Positions 24,255 through 33,847 of a stretch of 42,784 nucleotides of DNA are shown here, in pieces. Positions within the stretch are counted from its first letter, which is position 1. Each line of letters starts with the position of its first letter. Source of the stretch: Zavarzinella formosa DSM 19928 (GTDB lineage Bacteria > Planctomycetota > Planctomycetia > Gemmatales > Gemmataceae); assembly GCF_000255705.1 (NCBI RefSeq), contig NZ_JH636445.1, forward strand, positions 9,818 through 52,601. Direction: 5' to 3'. The position numbers and the translations under genes are program-made. The notes under the pieces are model-generated. The model worked only from the letters and a program-made list of their open reading frames with translations, was not told the origin of the DNA and made no database searches.

Positions 24255-25262
24255 ATGTCCGAGACAAACGACGTTCAAATGCTGGAAAAACTCCGCGACG
24301 CCCACAAGCGGATGCGGGCGGAGATCGGCAAGGTCATCGTCGGCCAGGAGGCCGTCGTCGATCAACTCCTCATGGCCATCTTCTGCCGAAGCCACGCCCT
24401 CCTGATGGGGGTGCCCGGTCTGGCCAAGACCTTGATGGTCAGCACACTCTCGAACGCGCTCGACATGAGTTTCAAGCGCATCCAGTTCACACCCGACTTG
24501 ATGCCGACCGACATCACCGGGACGGAAGTGATTCAGGACGACCCGGTCACCCGGCAGCGGGTGTTCAAGTTCCTCCCCGGCCCGATCTTCGCCAACATCG
24601 TATTGGCTGACGAAATCAACCGGACGCCGCCGAAGACGCAAGCCGCCTTGCTCGAAGCCATGCAGGAACGCAAGGCCTCCATCGGCGGGGTCGATCACCC
24701 GATGATGAACCCGTTCTTCGTGCTGGCCACCCAAAACCCGATCGAGCAGGAAGGAACCTACCCCCTGCCCGAAGCCCAGCTTGACCGCTTCCTGTTCCTT
24801 ATCAAAGTGGATTATCCCACGGACGACGAGGAAGAACAAATCATGCGGCTTGGCACGTCCGACAACAAGGTCAAGGTCAGCCCGGTGCTGCATGCCGAGG
24901 ACATCATCGGCCTGCAACAAGTGGTTCGCCGGGTTCCCGTGTCCGACCTGATCTTTAAGTTTGCCAAGCGCATCACCCGCCTGAGCCGCCCCGGCACGCC
25001 GGACGCCGCCCCGTTCGCCACCAAATGGCTGACATGGGGAGCCGGACCTCGCGCGAGCATGAACCTGATCCTCGCCGCCAAGGCCCATGCCGTTTTGCGA
25101 GGCAGCAATCATGTGTCCGGCGAGGACATCGTCGCCGTGGCGACGCCGATTCTCCGCCACCGGATCATCGTGAACTTCAGCGCCCAGAGCGAGGGAATCA
25201 CGGTGGACGATATCATCAAGAAACTGGTGAAAGCGGCGGCTCAGGAGTTTGCGACGACTTGA
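24255..25262 (+). CDS. MoxR family AAA+ ATPase
   Basis: This 335-aa MoxR-type chaperone-like ATPase shows Walker A GVPGLAKT (52-59), Walker B VLADE (116-120) with INRTPPKTQAALLEAMQE, sensor 1 ATQNP (about 158-162), and the family segment EQEGTYPLPEAQLDRF. A C-terminal lid domain follows. MoxR ATPases act with vWA-domain partners in metal insertion or assembly of envelope complexes, and DUF58 and vWA genes follow here. The frame is open upstream to 24009, but the first 82 residues are not MoxR-like. The ATG at 24255 is chosen because homology begins there, although it lacks a Shine-Dalgarno. Confidence 0.94.
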   Translation: MSETNDVQMLEKLRDAHKRMRAEIGKVIVGQEAVVDQLLMAIFCRSHALLMGVPGLAKTLMVSTLSNALDMSFKRIQFTPDLMPTDITGTEVIQDDPVTRQRVFKFLPGPIFANIVLADEINRTPPKTQAALLEAMQERKASIGGVDHPMMNPFFVLATQNPIEQEGTYPLPEAQLDRFLFLIKVDYPTDDEEEQIMRLGTSDNKVKVSPVLHAEDIIGLQQVVRRVPVSDLIFKFAKRITRLSRPGTPDAAPFATKWLTWGAGPRASMNLILAAKAHAVLRGSNHVSGEDIVAVATPILRHRIIVNFSAQSEGITVDDIIKKLVKAAAQEFATT

Positions 25263-25280
25263 TGCTCTCTGCGAGAGAGT

Positions 25281-25316
25281 GTTCCAAGTTTCAAGTTCCA
25301 ACTTGCAAGTTGAAAA
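25281..25316. repeat. Left imperfect inverted repeat flanking the four-helix-bundle gene
   Basis: This 36-nt stretch begins GTTCCAAGTT and ends CAAGTTGAAAA. The reverse complement of 25861-25896 begins and ends with the same words and differs in the middle. The copies lie 80-115 nt outside the four-helix-bundle gene on each side. Confidence 0.6.
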
Positions 25317-25395
25317 ATTGACTTGCAAAAGCCTCCAAACCGCTAGGCAGATCGCTGAAATTTGAGTTGGCAAGGTTATCTCAACGGAGTTTGGG

Positions 25396-25785
25396 ATGGC
25401 GACTTGGAATCGATTTGAAGACATGGAGGTTTGGCAAAAAGCAAGGGTGTTGTCCGCGAGAATTCACGGGATGACAATGCAAGGAGCGTGTTCCAAAGAT
25501 TTTGCATTTGTCAGACAGATTCGATCCGCTGCCGTTTCGATCATGTCAAATATTGCGGAGGGTTTTGAGCGGGATGGGAACAGAGAGTTTATCCAGTTCC
25601 TTTCCATTGCCAAAGGATCAACCGGAGAAGTTCGCTCGCAATTGTACAGTGCGCTTGATGTGGGTTATTCCAGCCCCGAGAATTTTGAAGAACTCTATCT
25701 GATGACCGTTGAAATCGGACGAATGCTCAGCGGTTTAATGAAATACCTTCAGCAAGTGGATATGAAAGGCCGGAAATTCCAATGA
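25396..25785 (+). CDS. Four-helix-bundle protein, 23S rRNA intervening-sequence type (S23)
   Basis: This 129-aa helical protein belongs to the family first seen inside 23S rRNA intervening sequences. The typical features are an opening F-x-D-M-x-V-W-Q-K-A-R, then IRSAAVSIMSNIAEGFERDGNREFIQFLSIAKGS and EVRSQLYSALDVGY. Function is unknown; related bundles bind nucleic acid or act as accessory proteins in diversity-generating retroelements. It interrupts the MoxR-DUF58 gene order and is clearly less GC-rich than its neighbours. It is flanked by imperfect inverted repeats, which suggests that it arrived as a small mobile passenger. No reverse transcriptase or rRNA lies nearby. Confidence 0.9.
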   Translation: MATWNRFEDMEVWQKARVLSARIHGMTMQGACSKDFAFVRQIRSAAVSIMSNIAEGFERDGNREFIQFLSIAKGSTGEVRSQLYSALDVGYSSPENFEELYLMTVEIGRMLSGLMKYLQQVDMKGRKFQ

Positions 25786-25860
25786 TGTTTTGCCGATTGT
25801 GAACGCCAATGGTTTTCCAATTTGGAGCATGAATGTTGGAAAACGAGTAATGTCAATGGT

Positions 25861-25896
25861 TTTTCAACTTGGAACATGAAAGTTAGAACTTGGAAC
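25861..25896. repeat. Right imperfect inverted repeat flanking the four-helix-bundle gene
   Basis: It begins TTTTCAACTTGG and ends AACTTGGAAC. It is the partner of 25281-25316. A further partial copy of the TTTTCCAA/TTGGAGCATGAATGTTGG type lies just before it (about 25812-25842), so the right side looks duplicated. Confidence 0.55.
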
Positions 25897-25941
25897 TCAC
25901 CCACCCGAAACAACAATACGGCAACAGAGATTTCTTCCGCG

Positions 25942-26832
25942 ATGGCTAACTATCTCGATCCGAAAACCATTTCCCGCGCCGAAGCCTTGGGCTTGAAAGC
26001 CCGAGCCGTCGTCGAGGGCCTTCGTGTCGGGGATCATAAGTCTCCGTTTCGCGGGTTCTCGGTGGAGTTTGTCCAGCACCGAGAATACGTGCCGGGGGAT
26101 GACACGCGGCATATCGACTGGAAAAGCTATGCCCGCAGCGAGCGGTACACGATCAAGCAGTACGAACAGGAAACGAACTATGCCGCTCATGTGATGTTGG
26201 ATTCTTCCCTCTCCATGCGGTACGGCGAGGGGGAGGCCAACAAGCTTGAGTATGCGAAGTTGCTGACGGCCACGCTGGCTTATGTCGTCATTCGGCAACG
26301 CGATAGCATGGCGCTCAACGTGTTTGACAATGCCTGGCGGGAGCAACTGCAAGCCAGCAGCAACATGACGCAGATCACCACGCTGCTGCACACGCTTGAT
26401 GCGTTGAAGCCGCGTGAAAAGACGGACATGGGGCCTCTCTTGGAGCAGTTGGCTGACCGGGTTCGCCGTCGGGGGTTGATCTTCATCATCTCCGATTGTT
26501 TTGACGATGTTGAATCTGTGTTGAAGGGCCTTCGCCACCTGCGATTTCAAGGGCATGATGTCACCCTGTTCCATGTGATGCACCCGGACGAAATCGACTT
26601 TCCCTTCACCGGGAACACCAAGTTCGACGGCTTGGAAATCCCGGAAGAGATCAAAACCCGCCCCCACCTGATCCGGCCCGCTTACTTGAAGGCCGTGCAA
26701 AGCTATCTGGAACAACTGCAAAAAGGCTGCGACGCCTTCCGCGTGGATTATGTTCGACTGAACACCACCACGCCGCTGACGGAAGCATTGACGCCGTACT
26801 TGGTGAGACGGTTGCAGATGGGCCGATTGTGA
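25942..26832 (+). CDS. DUF58 domain protein (vWA-like, MoxR partner)
   Basis: This 296-aa protein has the DUF58 hallmark, FRGFSVEFVQHREYVPGDD followed by RHIDWKSYARSE (about 36-67). A vWA-like DSSLS metal-site motif (Asp 87, Ser 89, Ser 91) and IFIISDCFDD follow. DUF58 proteins accompany MoxR ATPases almost everywhere. The longer open frame from 25822 is rejected because its first 40 codons lie in the inverted-repeat region and do not resemble the family. The ATG at 25942 is used. In the ancestral order it probably followed moxR directly. Confidence 0.93.
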   Translation: MANYLDPKTISRAEALGLKARAVVEGLRVGDHKSPFRGFSVEFVQHREYVPGDDTRHIDWKSYARSERYTIKQYEQETNYAAHVMLDSSLSMRYGEGEANKLEYAKLLTATLAYVVIRQRDSMALNVFDNAWREQLQASSNMTQITTLLHTLDALKPREKTDMGPLLEQLADRVRRRGLIFIISDCFDDVESVLKGLRHLRFQGHDVTLFHVMHPDEIDFPFTGNTKFDGLEIPEEIKTRPHLIRPAYLKAVQSYLEQLQKGCDAFRVDYVRLNTTTPLTEALTPYLVRRLQMGRL

Positions 26833-26847
26833 GAAACATGGAGGCTT

Positions 26848-27270
26848 ATGGGAAAACCGCCCGCAACTCTCCTTTTGCGTGTCCCGGAGAGCGAACTCGG
26901 CAAAGTGACCATTTGGTGGGAACGACTTTCCGAAAATGAGAGATTGGAACTGTCCCATTTGTGTGACCCAAGGCAGGAAACATGTTTTTTCGGAGTCGTG
27001 GCGAATCAAATAACGGATGAATTGCCTGTTGTGGTCAGCCGCAATTTCTCCCCGAATGATGACGCTTGGCGAACTGATGAATGGGAAGATGACTGGCGGG
27101 AGTATCTTTGGGAGCATGCTGAAAGTCTGCGAATGTTGTCGATGTGCCAAGAAGGAAGTTGGCTTATCGGTGGAATTCTCAATGTGTTTGTGGATTGGAA
27201 GTTGGTTGATTTCAAGCTGACTGAGATGCCACCGTCGGAACATCGATTGGCAGGTTGTGCGAACAAGTAA
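26848..27270 (+). CDS. Uncharacterised 140-aa protein between DUF58 and BatA-like genes
   Basis: No family is recognised. The product is acidic and Trp-rich (WWERLSENERLEL, EWEDDWREYLWEHAESL) with no signal or membrane segment. Its base composition is lower in GC than its neighbours. It starts 15 nt after the DUF58 stop, with GGAGG 3 nt before the ATG (short spacing), and ends 18 nt before the next gene. That fit favours a real gene, but the evidence is modest. It may be a lineage-specific insertion in the operon. Confidence 0.6.
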   Translation: MGKPPATLLLRVPESELGKVTIWWERLSENERLELSHLCDPRQETCFFGVVANQITDELPVVVSRNFSPNDDAWRTDEWEDDWREYLWEHAESLRMLSMCQEGSWLIGGILNVFVDWKLVDFKLTEMPPSEHRLAGCANK

Positions 27271-27288
27271 ATTCCAAGTGGATCAACG

Positions 27289-29472
27289 ATGGGTTTTCTG
27301 GCTTCGAGCATGTTGTTTGGCGTGGCGGCGGCGGGGATTCCGCTGGCGTTGCACTTCTTCTATCGCGCCCGGTACAAGCCGGTGCCGTGGGGGGCCATGC
27401 AGTTTTTGAAGCTGGCCGTCGAGCAGACCAGCCGACGGTTGCGGTTTCAGGAACTGATCCTGTTGTTGCTCCGCATTTTGGTCGTGGCCTTGCTGGCGAT
27501 GGCGCTCTCCCGGCCGGTCATGTGTTCGGGGGTGACGGCCGGGAACCGGGGCGAGGCCGTCGATGCGGTGTTCATCATCGACATCTCGTACAGCATGAAC
27601 GCCCAAGAGAACATCACCCGGCTGGAGATGGCCAAGCAAGCCGCCTTGAAGGTGACTGACGACTTGCCGCCGAATTCCACCGTGCAGGTCATCACGACGA
27701 CCGACCGGGCCGTGGCCGCCGGGCCGAAGTCGCCGCGTAATCTGGATCAGGCCAAATTGCTGATTCAAAATCTCAAGTCCACCGCCCAATCGACGGATTA
27801 TCTGGCCGGGTTCACCGAGGCGGTCTCTGCCTTCGCACGGGCCGAGGGGAACGCCAAAGAAGCGTATCTGTTCAGCGACATGTCCCGTGGCGGCTGGGAG
27901 CGGCAGTCGGCCGCGATCCGGGCCAAGTGCGAAGAACTCAAAGCCATCGGCACCTTGTATCTGGTACGATGCGGCGGTCAGTCCATCAAGAATGTGAGCA
28001 TTCTCGACCTGCGGCCGCAGACCGATATTCCGCACACCGGGTCGCGGATGCCGTTCACAGTGATTGTCAAAAACACCAGTTCAGAAACCGTCAACGGACT
28101 GACCGTCACGCTGAAGGTGGACGGCAAGCCGCTTGACAAAGACGCCCAACCGATTGAAAAGCTCGGGCCGGGAGAAACAAAGCCGGTTACCCTCACCGGC
28201 AAGATCGACGAGGCCGGTTGGCGGGTGCTGACGGCCGAAGTGAAAAGCGATCAGTTGGCTGACGACAACACCCTCGACCGCGTGATCCTTGTGCGGGAGA
28301 AGGTTCGCGTGTTGGTGATCGACGGCTCGCCGAACGACCGCGAACCGGAAAAAGCCGGCAGCTTCTTTGTGGGTCATGCCCTTTTGCCGGTGCCCGAAGA
28401 ATATCGGCTTCAATACCACGTCCGGCCGACCATCGTGAAGGCTTCCGACGTGTCGCCCGGAATGCTGGCCGATCAGGAAGTGTGCATCATGTTGAACGTC
28501 CCCCTCGGCGGGGCCGGGGCCTTGCCCGCCGATGTCGTGCAACGGCTTGGCGAGTTCGTCCGCGAGGGGCACGGGCTGTTTGTTTCCTCCGGGCCGAACG
28601 TCGAAAAGAATACGTACAACCGCGTGCTTGGGCCGACGGGCGCCGACCTGTTGCCGATTGAATTGGGAGATGTGTACGAAGCGGCCAAGGACAAACCGTT
28701 CTTCCCCGATCCGAACAGCATCGACCTGCAATCCTTCCTCGCCCGCTTCCGGCTCTCGGCGAACGATCCGTTCCTGCAAATCCGCGAAGCGTTTGTGCAA
28801 AAGGCTTTACAAACTGTGGAACCACAAGGGGAGCAAGCGAAGGCCGCCGGGCGGGTGTTGATGCGGTTCAACGATGGCAAACCGGCCCTGATTTCCAAGC
28901 GGGTTGGCGAGGGAGAAGTGTTGTTCCTCACCACTAGTCTGGACAAAGATTGGGGCTTTTTCGCCACCAACCTGACGTTCCAGCCGTTCATTCACGGGGC
29001 CATGACGCACCTGATTGAACGCTCGACCACCGGATATAACAAGATCGCCGGAGAATCGATCCGATATTCGCCGAAGGATGCCACGAAGACCTATCAAGTG
29101 ATCCGGCCGGACGGCACAAAGGAAACCCTCGGCAAGCCAGTCGGCGGGGCCAACGAGCAATTGGCCCTGACCATCCCAAGCACCAGTCAGGCGGGGATTT
29201 ACACGATTGTCGAGTCGGGGGCCGAAACAGGCGTGCGATTCGCCGTCGCCCCGGACCTTCGCGAAAGCGAGACGATGGACCCGCTGCCCGATTCGCAGAT
29301 CGACGACCTGCTCGGTTTCAAACCGGAGCATCTGAACTCCGGGGAAGAAGCCTCGCAAAAGGCCGACAGCGTGCGAAATCGGAACGAATGGACGATCACG
29401 GTGTTGCTAATGGTGCTGCTCTTGGCGGGATTGGAAACCGGGTTTGCGTGGTTCTGCGGCAAGGCTTGGTAA
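27289..29472 (+). CDS. BatA-type membrane protein with vWA domain
   Basis: This 727-aa membrane protein begins with the BatA N-terminal domain (GFLASSMLFGVAAAGIPLALHFF, helix 1). A second helix (about 54-73, ELILLLLRILVVALLAMAL) and a vWA domain follow, with the MIDAS motif DISYS (Asp 98, Ser 100, Ser 102). A beta-rich region (CARDB-like, about 245-330) comes next, then a glutamine-amidotransferase-like fold with VLVIDGSPNDRE and LFVSSGPNVE. The last helix is near 700-722. MoxR, DUF58 and BatA form a standard set in which vWA proteins are held in the membrane as partners of the ATPase. The exact cargo is unknown. Confidence 0.9.
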   Translation: MGFLASSMLFGVAAAGIPLALHFFYRARYKPVPWGAMQFLKLAVEQTSRRLRFQELILLLLRILVVALLAMALSRPVMCSGVTAGNRGEAVDAVFIIDISYSMNAQENITRLEMAKQAALKVTDDLPPNSTVQVITTTDRAVAAGPKSPRNLDQAKLLIQNLKSTAQSTDYLAGFTEAVSAFARAEGNAKEAYLFSDMSRGGWERQSAAIRAKCEELKAIGTLYLVRCGGQSIKNVSILDLRPQTDIPHTGSRMPFTVIVKNTSSETVNGLTVTLKVDGKPLDKDAQPIEKLGPGETKPVTLTGKIDEAGWRVLTAEVKSDQLADDNTLDRVILVREKVRVLVIDGSPNDREPEKAGSFFVGHALLPVPEEYRLQYHVRPTIVKASDVSPGMLADQEVCIMLNVPLGGAGALPADVVQRLGEFVREGHGLFVSSGPNVEKNTYNRVLGPTGADLLPIELGDVYEAAKDKPFFPDPNSIDLQSFLARFRLSANDPFLQIREAFVQKALQTVEPQGEQAKAAGRVLMRFNDGKPALISKRVGEGEVLFLTTSLDKDWGFFATNLTFQPFIHGAMTHLIERSTTGYNKIAGESIRYSPKDATKTYQVIRPDGTKETLGKPVGGANEQLALTIPSTSQAGIYTIVESGAETGVRFAVAPDLRESETMDPLPDSQIDDLLGFKPEHLNSGEEASQKADSVRNRNEWTITVLLMVLLLAGLETGFAWFCGKAW

Positions 29473-29480
29473 TCATCTGA

Positions 29481-31868
29481 ATGCTTGAGAGTCTGATGAA
29501 CTGTCCGCTTCTGTTTGCCGAAATCGTCTCCCGCGGGTCGTTCCCGTTGTGGATGGCCATCTTGTTGGTCGTGGTGTCGCTGGCCATTGGATTCGGGTTT
29601 TATTTCACCGAATCGATGAAGATCAGCACGCCTCGGCGAATCGGCCTGGCCGTGATGCGGTCGCTCATTCTCATCGCTGTCGTCTGGCTGCTCCGCAAAC
29701 CCGTCTGGGTGTCGGATGTCACCACCAATAAGCAACGCCCGGTCGTGTTGCTCGCGGACAACAGCCAGAGCATGACCCTCAAAGACCCCCGGCTCACGCT
29801 TGGCGATCAAATGCGCGTGGCCATTGCCCGCGACTTGGTGGCCCCGGAATTCGGGCTAAACTCCCCCCCCTCGCCGGACACGGTGCCGACAGACAAGCCC
29901 TCCCGGCTGGAAGTGTTGAAGAAGACGCTCGAAAACCCCCGGCTTGATCTTGTGAACAAGTTGCGGCCGGTCGGGCCGATTCAGCCGTATTTGTTTGGCT
30001 CCAAGACTCGCGGCTTTGCCGATTCGCCCAAGAACGACTGGCTGGCGAATCTCACCGCCGAAGATCCCAGGAGCCAGATCACCGACACGATCACCGACCT
30101 GTTCCAACGGGATGAAAAAGACCTCCCCGCCGCCATCGTCCTGATGACCGACGGCCGGGACAACGGCAGCACGGCCCAATGGGAGGATGTGATTGCCGAG
30201 GCCAAACGGCTTGGCATTCCCATCAATGTCTACGGCATCGGCGGCTCAGCCCAAGGCTTCTTGCAACTGAAGGACGCGACGATCCAAGACACGATCTTCG
30301 TCGAAGACACGGTCACCGTTCCCGTGCGATATTGGGTGCAGGGCATCAAGGCCGGTGAGGCCGAACTGACACTCACCCTCGGCGGCCGCACGGTCGCCAC
30401 CAAACGGGTTCCCATCCGGGACGGGCAGGAAGCCAATGAGACGCTTTCGTTCACGCCAACCAAGGAAGACGCCAACTCGCCGAAACAGGAAATGGTTGTC
30501 ACCGTGAAGGTGACGCAGGGAACCGAAAGCCTGGAAGACCGCTTCGCCAAGGTGGTGCGCGTCGCCGACCGCAAAGTGAAGATGCTCTTTGTGGAGAGCA
30601 ACCCGCGTTGGGAATTCAAGTTCATGCAGCGGGCCTTCGTGCGGGACCGCCGTGTGGAGCCGACGTTTATCGTCATCAACGGGGATCGCAAGGCACTGGA
30701 ATCCGGGGCGCCGTTCCTGCCGAACTTCCCGGACACCCGGAAGGATTTGTTCGCGTTCGACTTGCTGGTCATCGGGGATGTGGACGCGAATTACTTCACC
30801 GGCGAACAGCGAAACTGGATCAAGGACTTTGTGACGGAAGGGGGCGGCCTCGTCGTCCTCGCCGGCCGGTTGCATGCCCCGGCAAGCTGGCTCAACACGC
30901 CGTTGGCCGAGGTGTTGCCCGTCGAGATTCCCGCCATCAAGTTCCCGGTGGACGACAACAAACGCCCGGCCGAGTTCAAGCCGCAACTCAACGATTTCGG
31001 CCGTCGAAGCTCGATCATGAGCCTTGCCGACGACTCGACGGAAAACGCCAAGATTTGGAACGAGCTTCCCGGCTTTTACTGGCATTACCCGGTGACGAAA
31101 CTTCGCCCGGCCGCGATGTCGCTGCTTGACCACCCGAAAGAAAAGATTGTTGATGACAAGCCGATGCCGCTGATCGCCATGCAGTATTACGGCAAAGGGC
31201 TGGTTTACTTCTCAGCCATCGACGAAACGTGGCGCTGGCGGTTCAACGAGGCCGACAAGTATTTCTCCCGCTATTGGGGCCAGGTGGTCTACGCCATCGG
31301 CCTGCCGCACACGCTCGGGGCCAAGTCGGCCCAACTGGCGCTGGCGGGGGGCGAGGCGTTGCTCGGCAAACCCGGCACGGTGTTCGCCCGGTTGTTCACT
31401 TCTGAATTTCGGCCATTGACCAAAGAGCGGGTAACGGCCACCATTGAACGGCTTGACGGCGGTCCGAATGATGAAAAATATCGCACGGTGACCTTCGAGG
31501 CCGTGCCGAACCAACCCGGAGAATACACCGCCACGCTGCCGAACGACCGCACCGGCCGATACGCCCTGCGAGTGGAGAGCGGTTCTGAACAATCAACGCT
31601 CGACTATCGCGTGAGCCTGCCGCCGGAACACGAACTTGCCCCCGGCGTGATGAACGAATCAACGCTGCGAAGCCTCGCCGAGCAAACTGGCGGCAAGTTC
31701 TACCGCGAGGAAGACTTGTTCAAACTCCCCGGCGATGTGAAACCGCAGACGGTCAGCCTGACGCAACGCCGGGAAGTCCTCCTTTGGACAAGTTGGTATG
31801 TGTGGGGGGCGATCATCGGGTTGTTCACGCTGGAATGGCTGGTGCGGAAGTTTGCGAACATGAGTTAG
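29481..31868 (+). CDS. Large membrane vWA / glutamine-amidotransferase-like protein
   Basis: This 795-aa protein has two N-terminal membrane helices (about 22-42 and 55-72). A vWA domain follows with ADNSQS (Asp 93, Ser 95, Ser 97) and IVLMTDGRDNGS. A beta-rich middle (about 265-370) leads to a GATase1-like region with MLFVESNPRWEFKFMQRAF and GGLVVLAGR. A C-terminal helix lies near 765-790. It is a second, differently organised vWA component and starts 8 nt after the BatA-like stop, so the two are co-transcribed. An ATG at 29496 is an alternative start. No Shine-Dalgarno decides between them. Confidence 0.88.
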   Translation: MLESLMNCPLLFAEIVSRGSFPLWMAILLVVVSLAIGFGFYFTESMKISTPRRIGLAVMRSLILIAVVWLLRKPVWVSDVTTNKQRPVVLLADNSQSMTLKDPRLTLGDQMRVAIARDLVAPEFGLNSPPSPDTVPTDKPSRLEVLKKTLENPRLDLVNKLRPVGPIQPYLFGSKTRGFADSPKNDWLANLTAEDPRSQITDTITDLFQRDEKDLPAAIVLMTDGRDNGSTAQWEDVIAEAKRLGIPINVYGIGGSAQGFLQLKDATIQDTIFVEDTVTVPVRYWVQGIKAGEAELTLTLGGRTVATKRVPIRDGQEANETLSFTPTKEDANSPKQEMVVTVKVTQGTESLEDRFAKVVRVADRKVKMLFVESNPRWEFKFMQRAFVRDRRVEPTFIVINGDRKALESGAPFLPNFPDTRKDLFAFDLLVIGDVDANYFTGEQRNWIKDFVTEGGGLVVLAGRLHAPASWLNTPLAEVLPVEIPAIKFPVDDNKRPAEFKPQLNDFGRRSSIMSLADDSTENAKIWNELPGFYWHYPVTKLRPAAMSLLDHPKEKIVDDKPMPLIAMQYYGKGLVYFSAIDETWRWRFNEADKYFSRYWGQVVYAIGLPHTLGAKSAQLALAGGEALLGKPGTVFARLFTSEFRPLTKERVTATIERLDGGPNDEKYRTVTFEAVPNQPGEYTATLPNDRTGRYALRVESGSEQSTLDYRVSLPPEHELAPGVMNESTLRSLAEQTGGKFYREEDLFKLPGDVKPQTVSLTQRREVLLWTSWYVWGAIIGLFTLEWLVRKFANMS

Positions 31869-31921
31869 CAAAGAATTCGCGTCGCGGCCTCACGATCAAG
31901 CAATGAGTAACAGATAAAATC

Positions 31922-33847
31922 ATGGCGGCTATTGTTCCCCAAATCGGTCTCTCCAAGTTATCCTCCCTTCGCGGGCGGGAACAGCTTTACCATGCCGCTT
32001 GGGGCGTTGTCCGGTGGGTCAGTCTGGCCCTTGTGTTGCTGGCCGTCACCACGTTCATTGACTGGCGAATTGACAAGGTTCGGGAAACCCCGCAATGGGT
32101 TCGCGTGCCGTTGTCGTTGATTCAGTTTGCCGTCTTGGGTTTCGCCGGGTGGCATTGGCTGGCCAAGCCGTGGATGCGGGGGCCGTCCATCGTCAAACTG
32201 GCCCGGCGGGTCGAGGAGCGTTACCCGGAGTTCGGGCATCGACTCGTCACGTCGATTCAGTTGAACAAGGCCAACGCCGACACTCGCGGGATGTCTCCGC
32301 TGCTGATCGAAAACTTAACGAAGGAATCGGAAGACATCGCCCGGCGGCATGACTTCGTCGCCCTCGCGGATTCCCGCCGATTGAAATGGGCCGGGTCGCT
32401 GGTGGCCGTGCCGCTGTTGTTGTTCGCGGTGATGTTGTTGCTTTATGGCCCGACGCTGTTCGGCGTGCTGGTCAAACGGCAACTGTTTGCCAGCGCCGAG
32501 ATTCCCCGGTTCCATCAACTGGAAAACCTCACCCCCGGCTTGTGGCCCGCCGGGGATGAAGTGACGTTGGAATTCGCCGTCGCCGGTGGCCGCATTGATG
32601 AAAGCGAAATCGGCCGGGCGTGGGTGAAGCCGGAAAACCTTCCGGCCGACAATTACGAATTGAAGTTCTCCCGCTATCTCGACGACGGCCGCCCGGTGTT
32701 CGCCGCCCGCGTGCCGCACTCATCGGTGAACTTCCGGCATCGGGCGTGGATCGGCGACGGCCGGACCAAGCAGGCTTACGAGGTGCGGTTTGAACCCCGC
32801 CCGGTCATCACCCGCACGGATGCCTGGGTTCGGCTTCCGAAGTTCCTCGGGAACAAGCCGGATGGCGGCCCCTACGAAACTTACCAGTCCCAAGGGGACA
32901 TCGCCGGGTTGCCCAACTCGATGGCCCGCGTCCGGGTGTGCGCCCAGAAGGCCCTCTCCGAGGCAACACTCATTCTGATCGCTCGCGGGACCGACGGCAC
33001 CAGCGAAGTCGTGAAGAAAGAAGAACGCATGAACCTGCGGGATGAAGAACAAACTCCCGAAGGCGCCGCCCAATTTCCGGCCGAACTGACCTTTGATTTG
33101 ACACCCGACCTGATCGCCTACCGAGTGGAGGTCAAGGACGTCCACGGTTTCGCCAACTCGACGCCTCCTCGCCGGGGCATCCTGCTCGCCCCGGATGAGG
33201 CACCGATGGTTCGATTGCTGCAAGAACGTTATGCGGAACTCGGCGGTAATTCTTCGGATGAAGACGTGATTGACGGTTTGCCGATTCCCTTGGGGGGGCA
33301 GATTCCGGTGGCCTATACGAGCCGCTCCCCGCAAGGGGTATCGAAGGGTGTTTTGCGTTACCGCATCAACGAAAAAGGCCCGTGGCTGGCTTTCCCGCTG
33401 ACCACTGTGGAAGAAACCGAAAAAACCGGCCCGTTCAATCCGCTGACCGGAGGATTCCAAAAAACCGGCTACGGCGAACAGGTCCAGTTTCACCCGGCCA
33501 AATCGTCCGACCGGGAATCCACCCCGGACTACCTGACCGGCGGCGGCCGTTTCGATTTCCAGACCGCCCAACTGACCAAAGTGACCGATGAGGGCAAAAC
33601 GACCAAACTGGAGGTCGGCGACCACGTCGAATTCTATGTTGAGGTGTTTGACCGAAATCCGAAATTGGCGAAGGACGGCAAACCCCGCCCCCCCGGAAAG
33701 TCCGAAGTGCGGATGAAGGAAATCCTCAGCGCCTCCGACGTGTTGCTGCGGCTTGACCAGACCCGGCAAGCCGAGGGGAAAATCCGGGACATTGAACAAA
33801 AGCAGCGAAGTATTTTCGGCGTGCCGGTGGCACCGGGAAAACGGTGA
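31922..33847 (+). CDS. DUF4175-like membrane protein
   Basis: This 641-aa protein has three predicted membrane helices near the N-terminus (about 26-46, 62-82 and 156-182). ARRVEERYPEFGHRLVTSIQL lies between the second and third. A long extracytoplasmic part with beta-sandwich-like strands follows (PRPVITRTDAWVRLPKFLG, AYRVEVKDVHGFAN). This arrangement matches DUF4175-type proteins found after vWA genes in such clusters. The C-terminus ends soon after a helix (DVLLRLDQTRQAEGKIRDIEQKQRS); related proteins I recall continue into long coiled coils. Here the coiled coil is in the next gene. Confidence 0.82.
   Translation: MAAIVPQIGLSKLSSLRGREQLYHAAWGVVRWVSLALVLLAVTTFIDWRIDKVRETPQWVRVPLSLIQFAVLGFAGWHWLAKPWMRGPSIVKLARRVEERYPEFGHRLVTSIQLNKANADTRGMSPLLIENLTKESEDIARRHDFVALADSRRLKWAGSLVAVPLLLFAVMLLLYGPTLFGVLVKRQLFASAEIPRFHQLENLTPGLWPAGDEVTLEFAVAGGRIDESEIGRAWVKPENLPADNYELKFSRYLDDGRPVFAARVPHSSVNFRHRAWIGDGRTKQAYEVRFEPRPVITRTDAWVRLPKFLGNKPDGGPYETYQSQGDIAGLPNSMARVRVCAQKALSEATLILIARGTDGTSEVVKKEERMNLRDEEQTPEGAAQFPAELTFDLTPDLIAYRVEVKDVHGFANSTPPRRGILLAPDEAPMVRLLQERYAELGGNSSDEDVIDGLPIPLGGQIPVAYTSRSPQGVSKGVLRYRINEKGPWLAFPLTTVEETEKTGPFNPLTGGFQKTGYGEQVQFHPAKSSDRESTPDYLTGGGRFDFQTAQLTKVTDEGKTTKLEVGDHVEFYVEVFDRNPKLAKDGKPRPPGKSEVRMKEILSASDVLLRLDQTRQAEGKIRDIEQKQRSIFGVPVAPGKR

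Noticed and set aside
25396-25785. Four-helix-bundle protein as an Avd subunit of a diversity-generating retroelement
   Set aside because: No reverse transcriptase or template/variable repeat pair is seen in the window.
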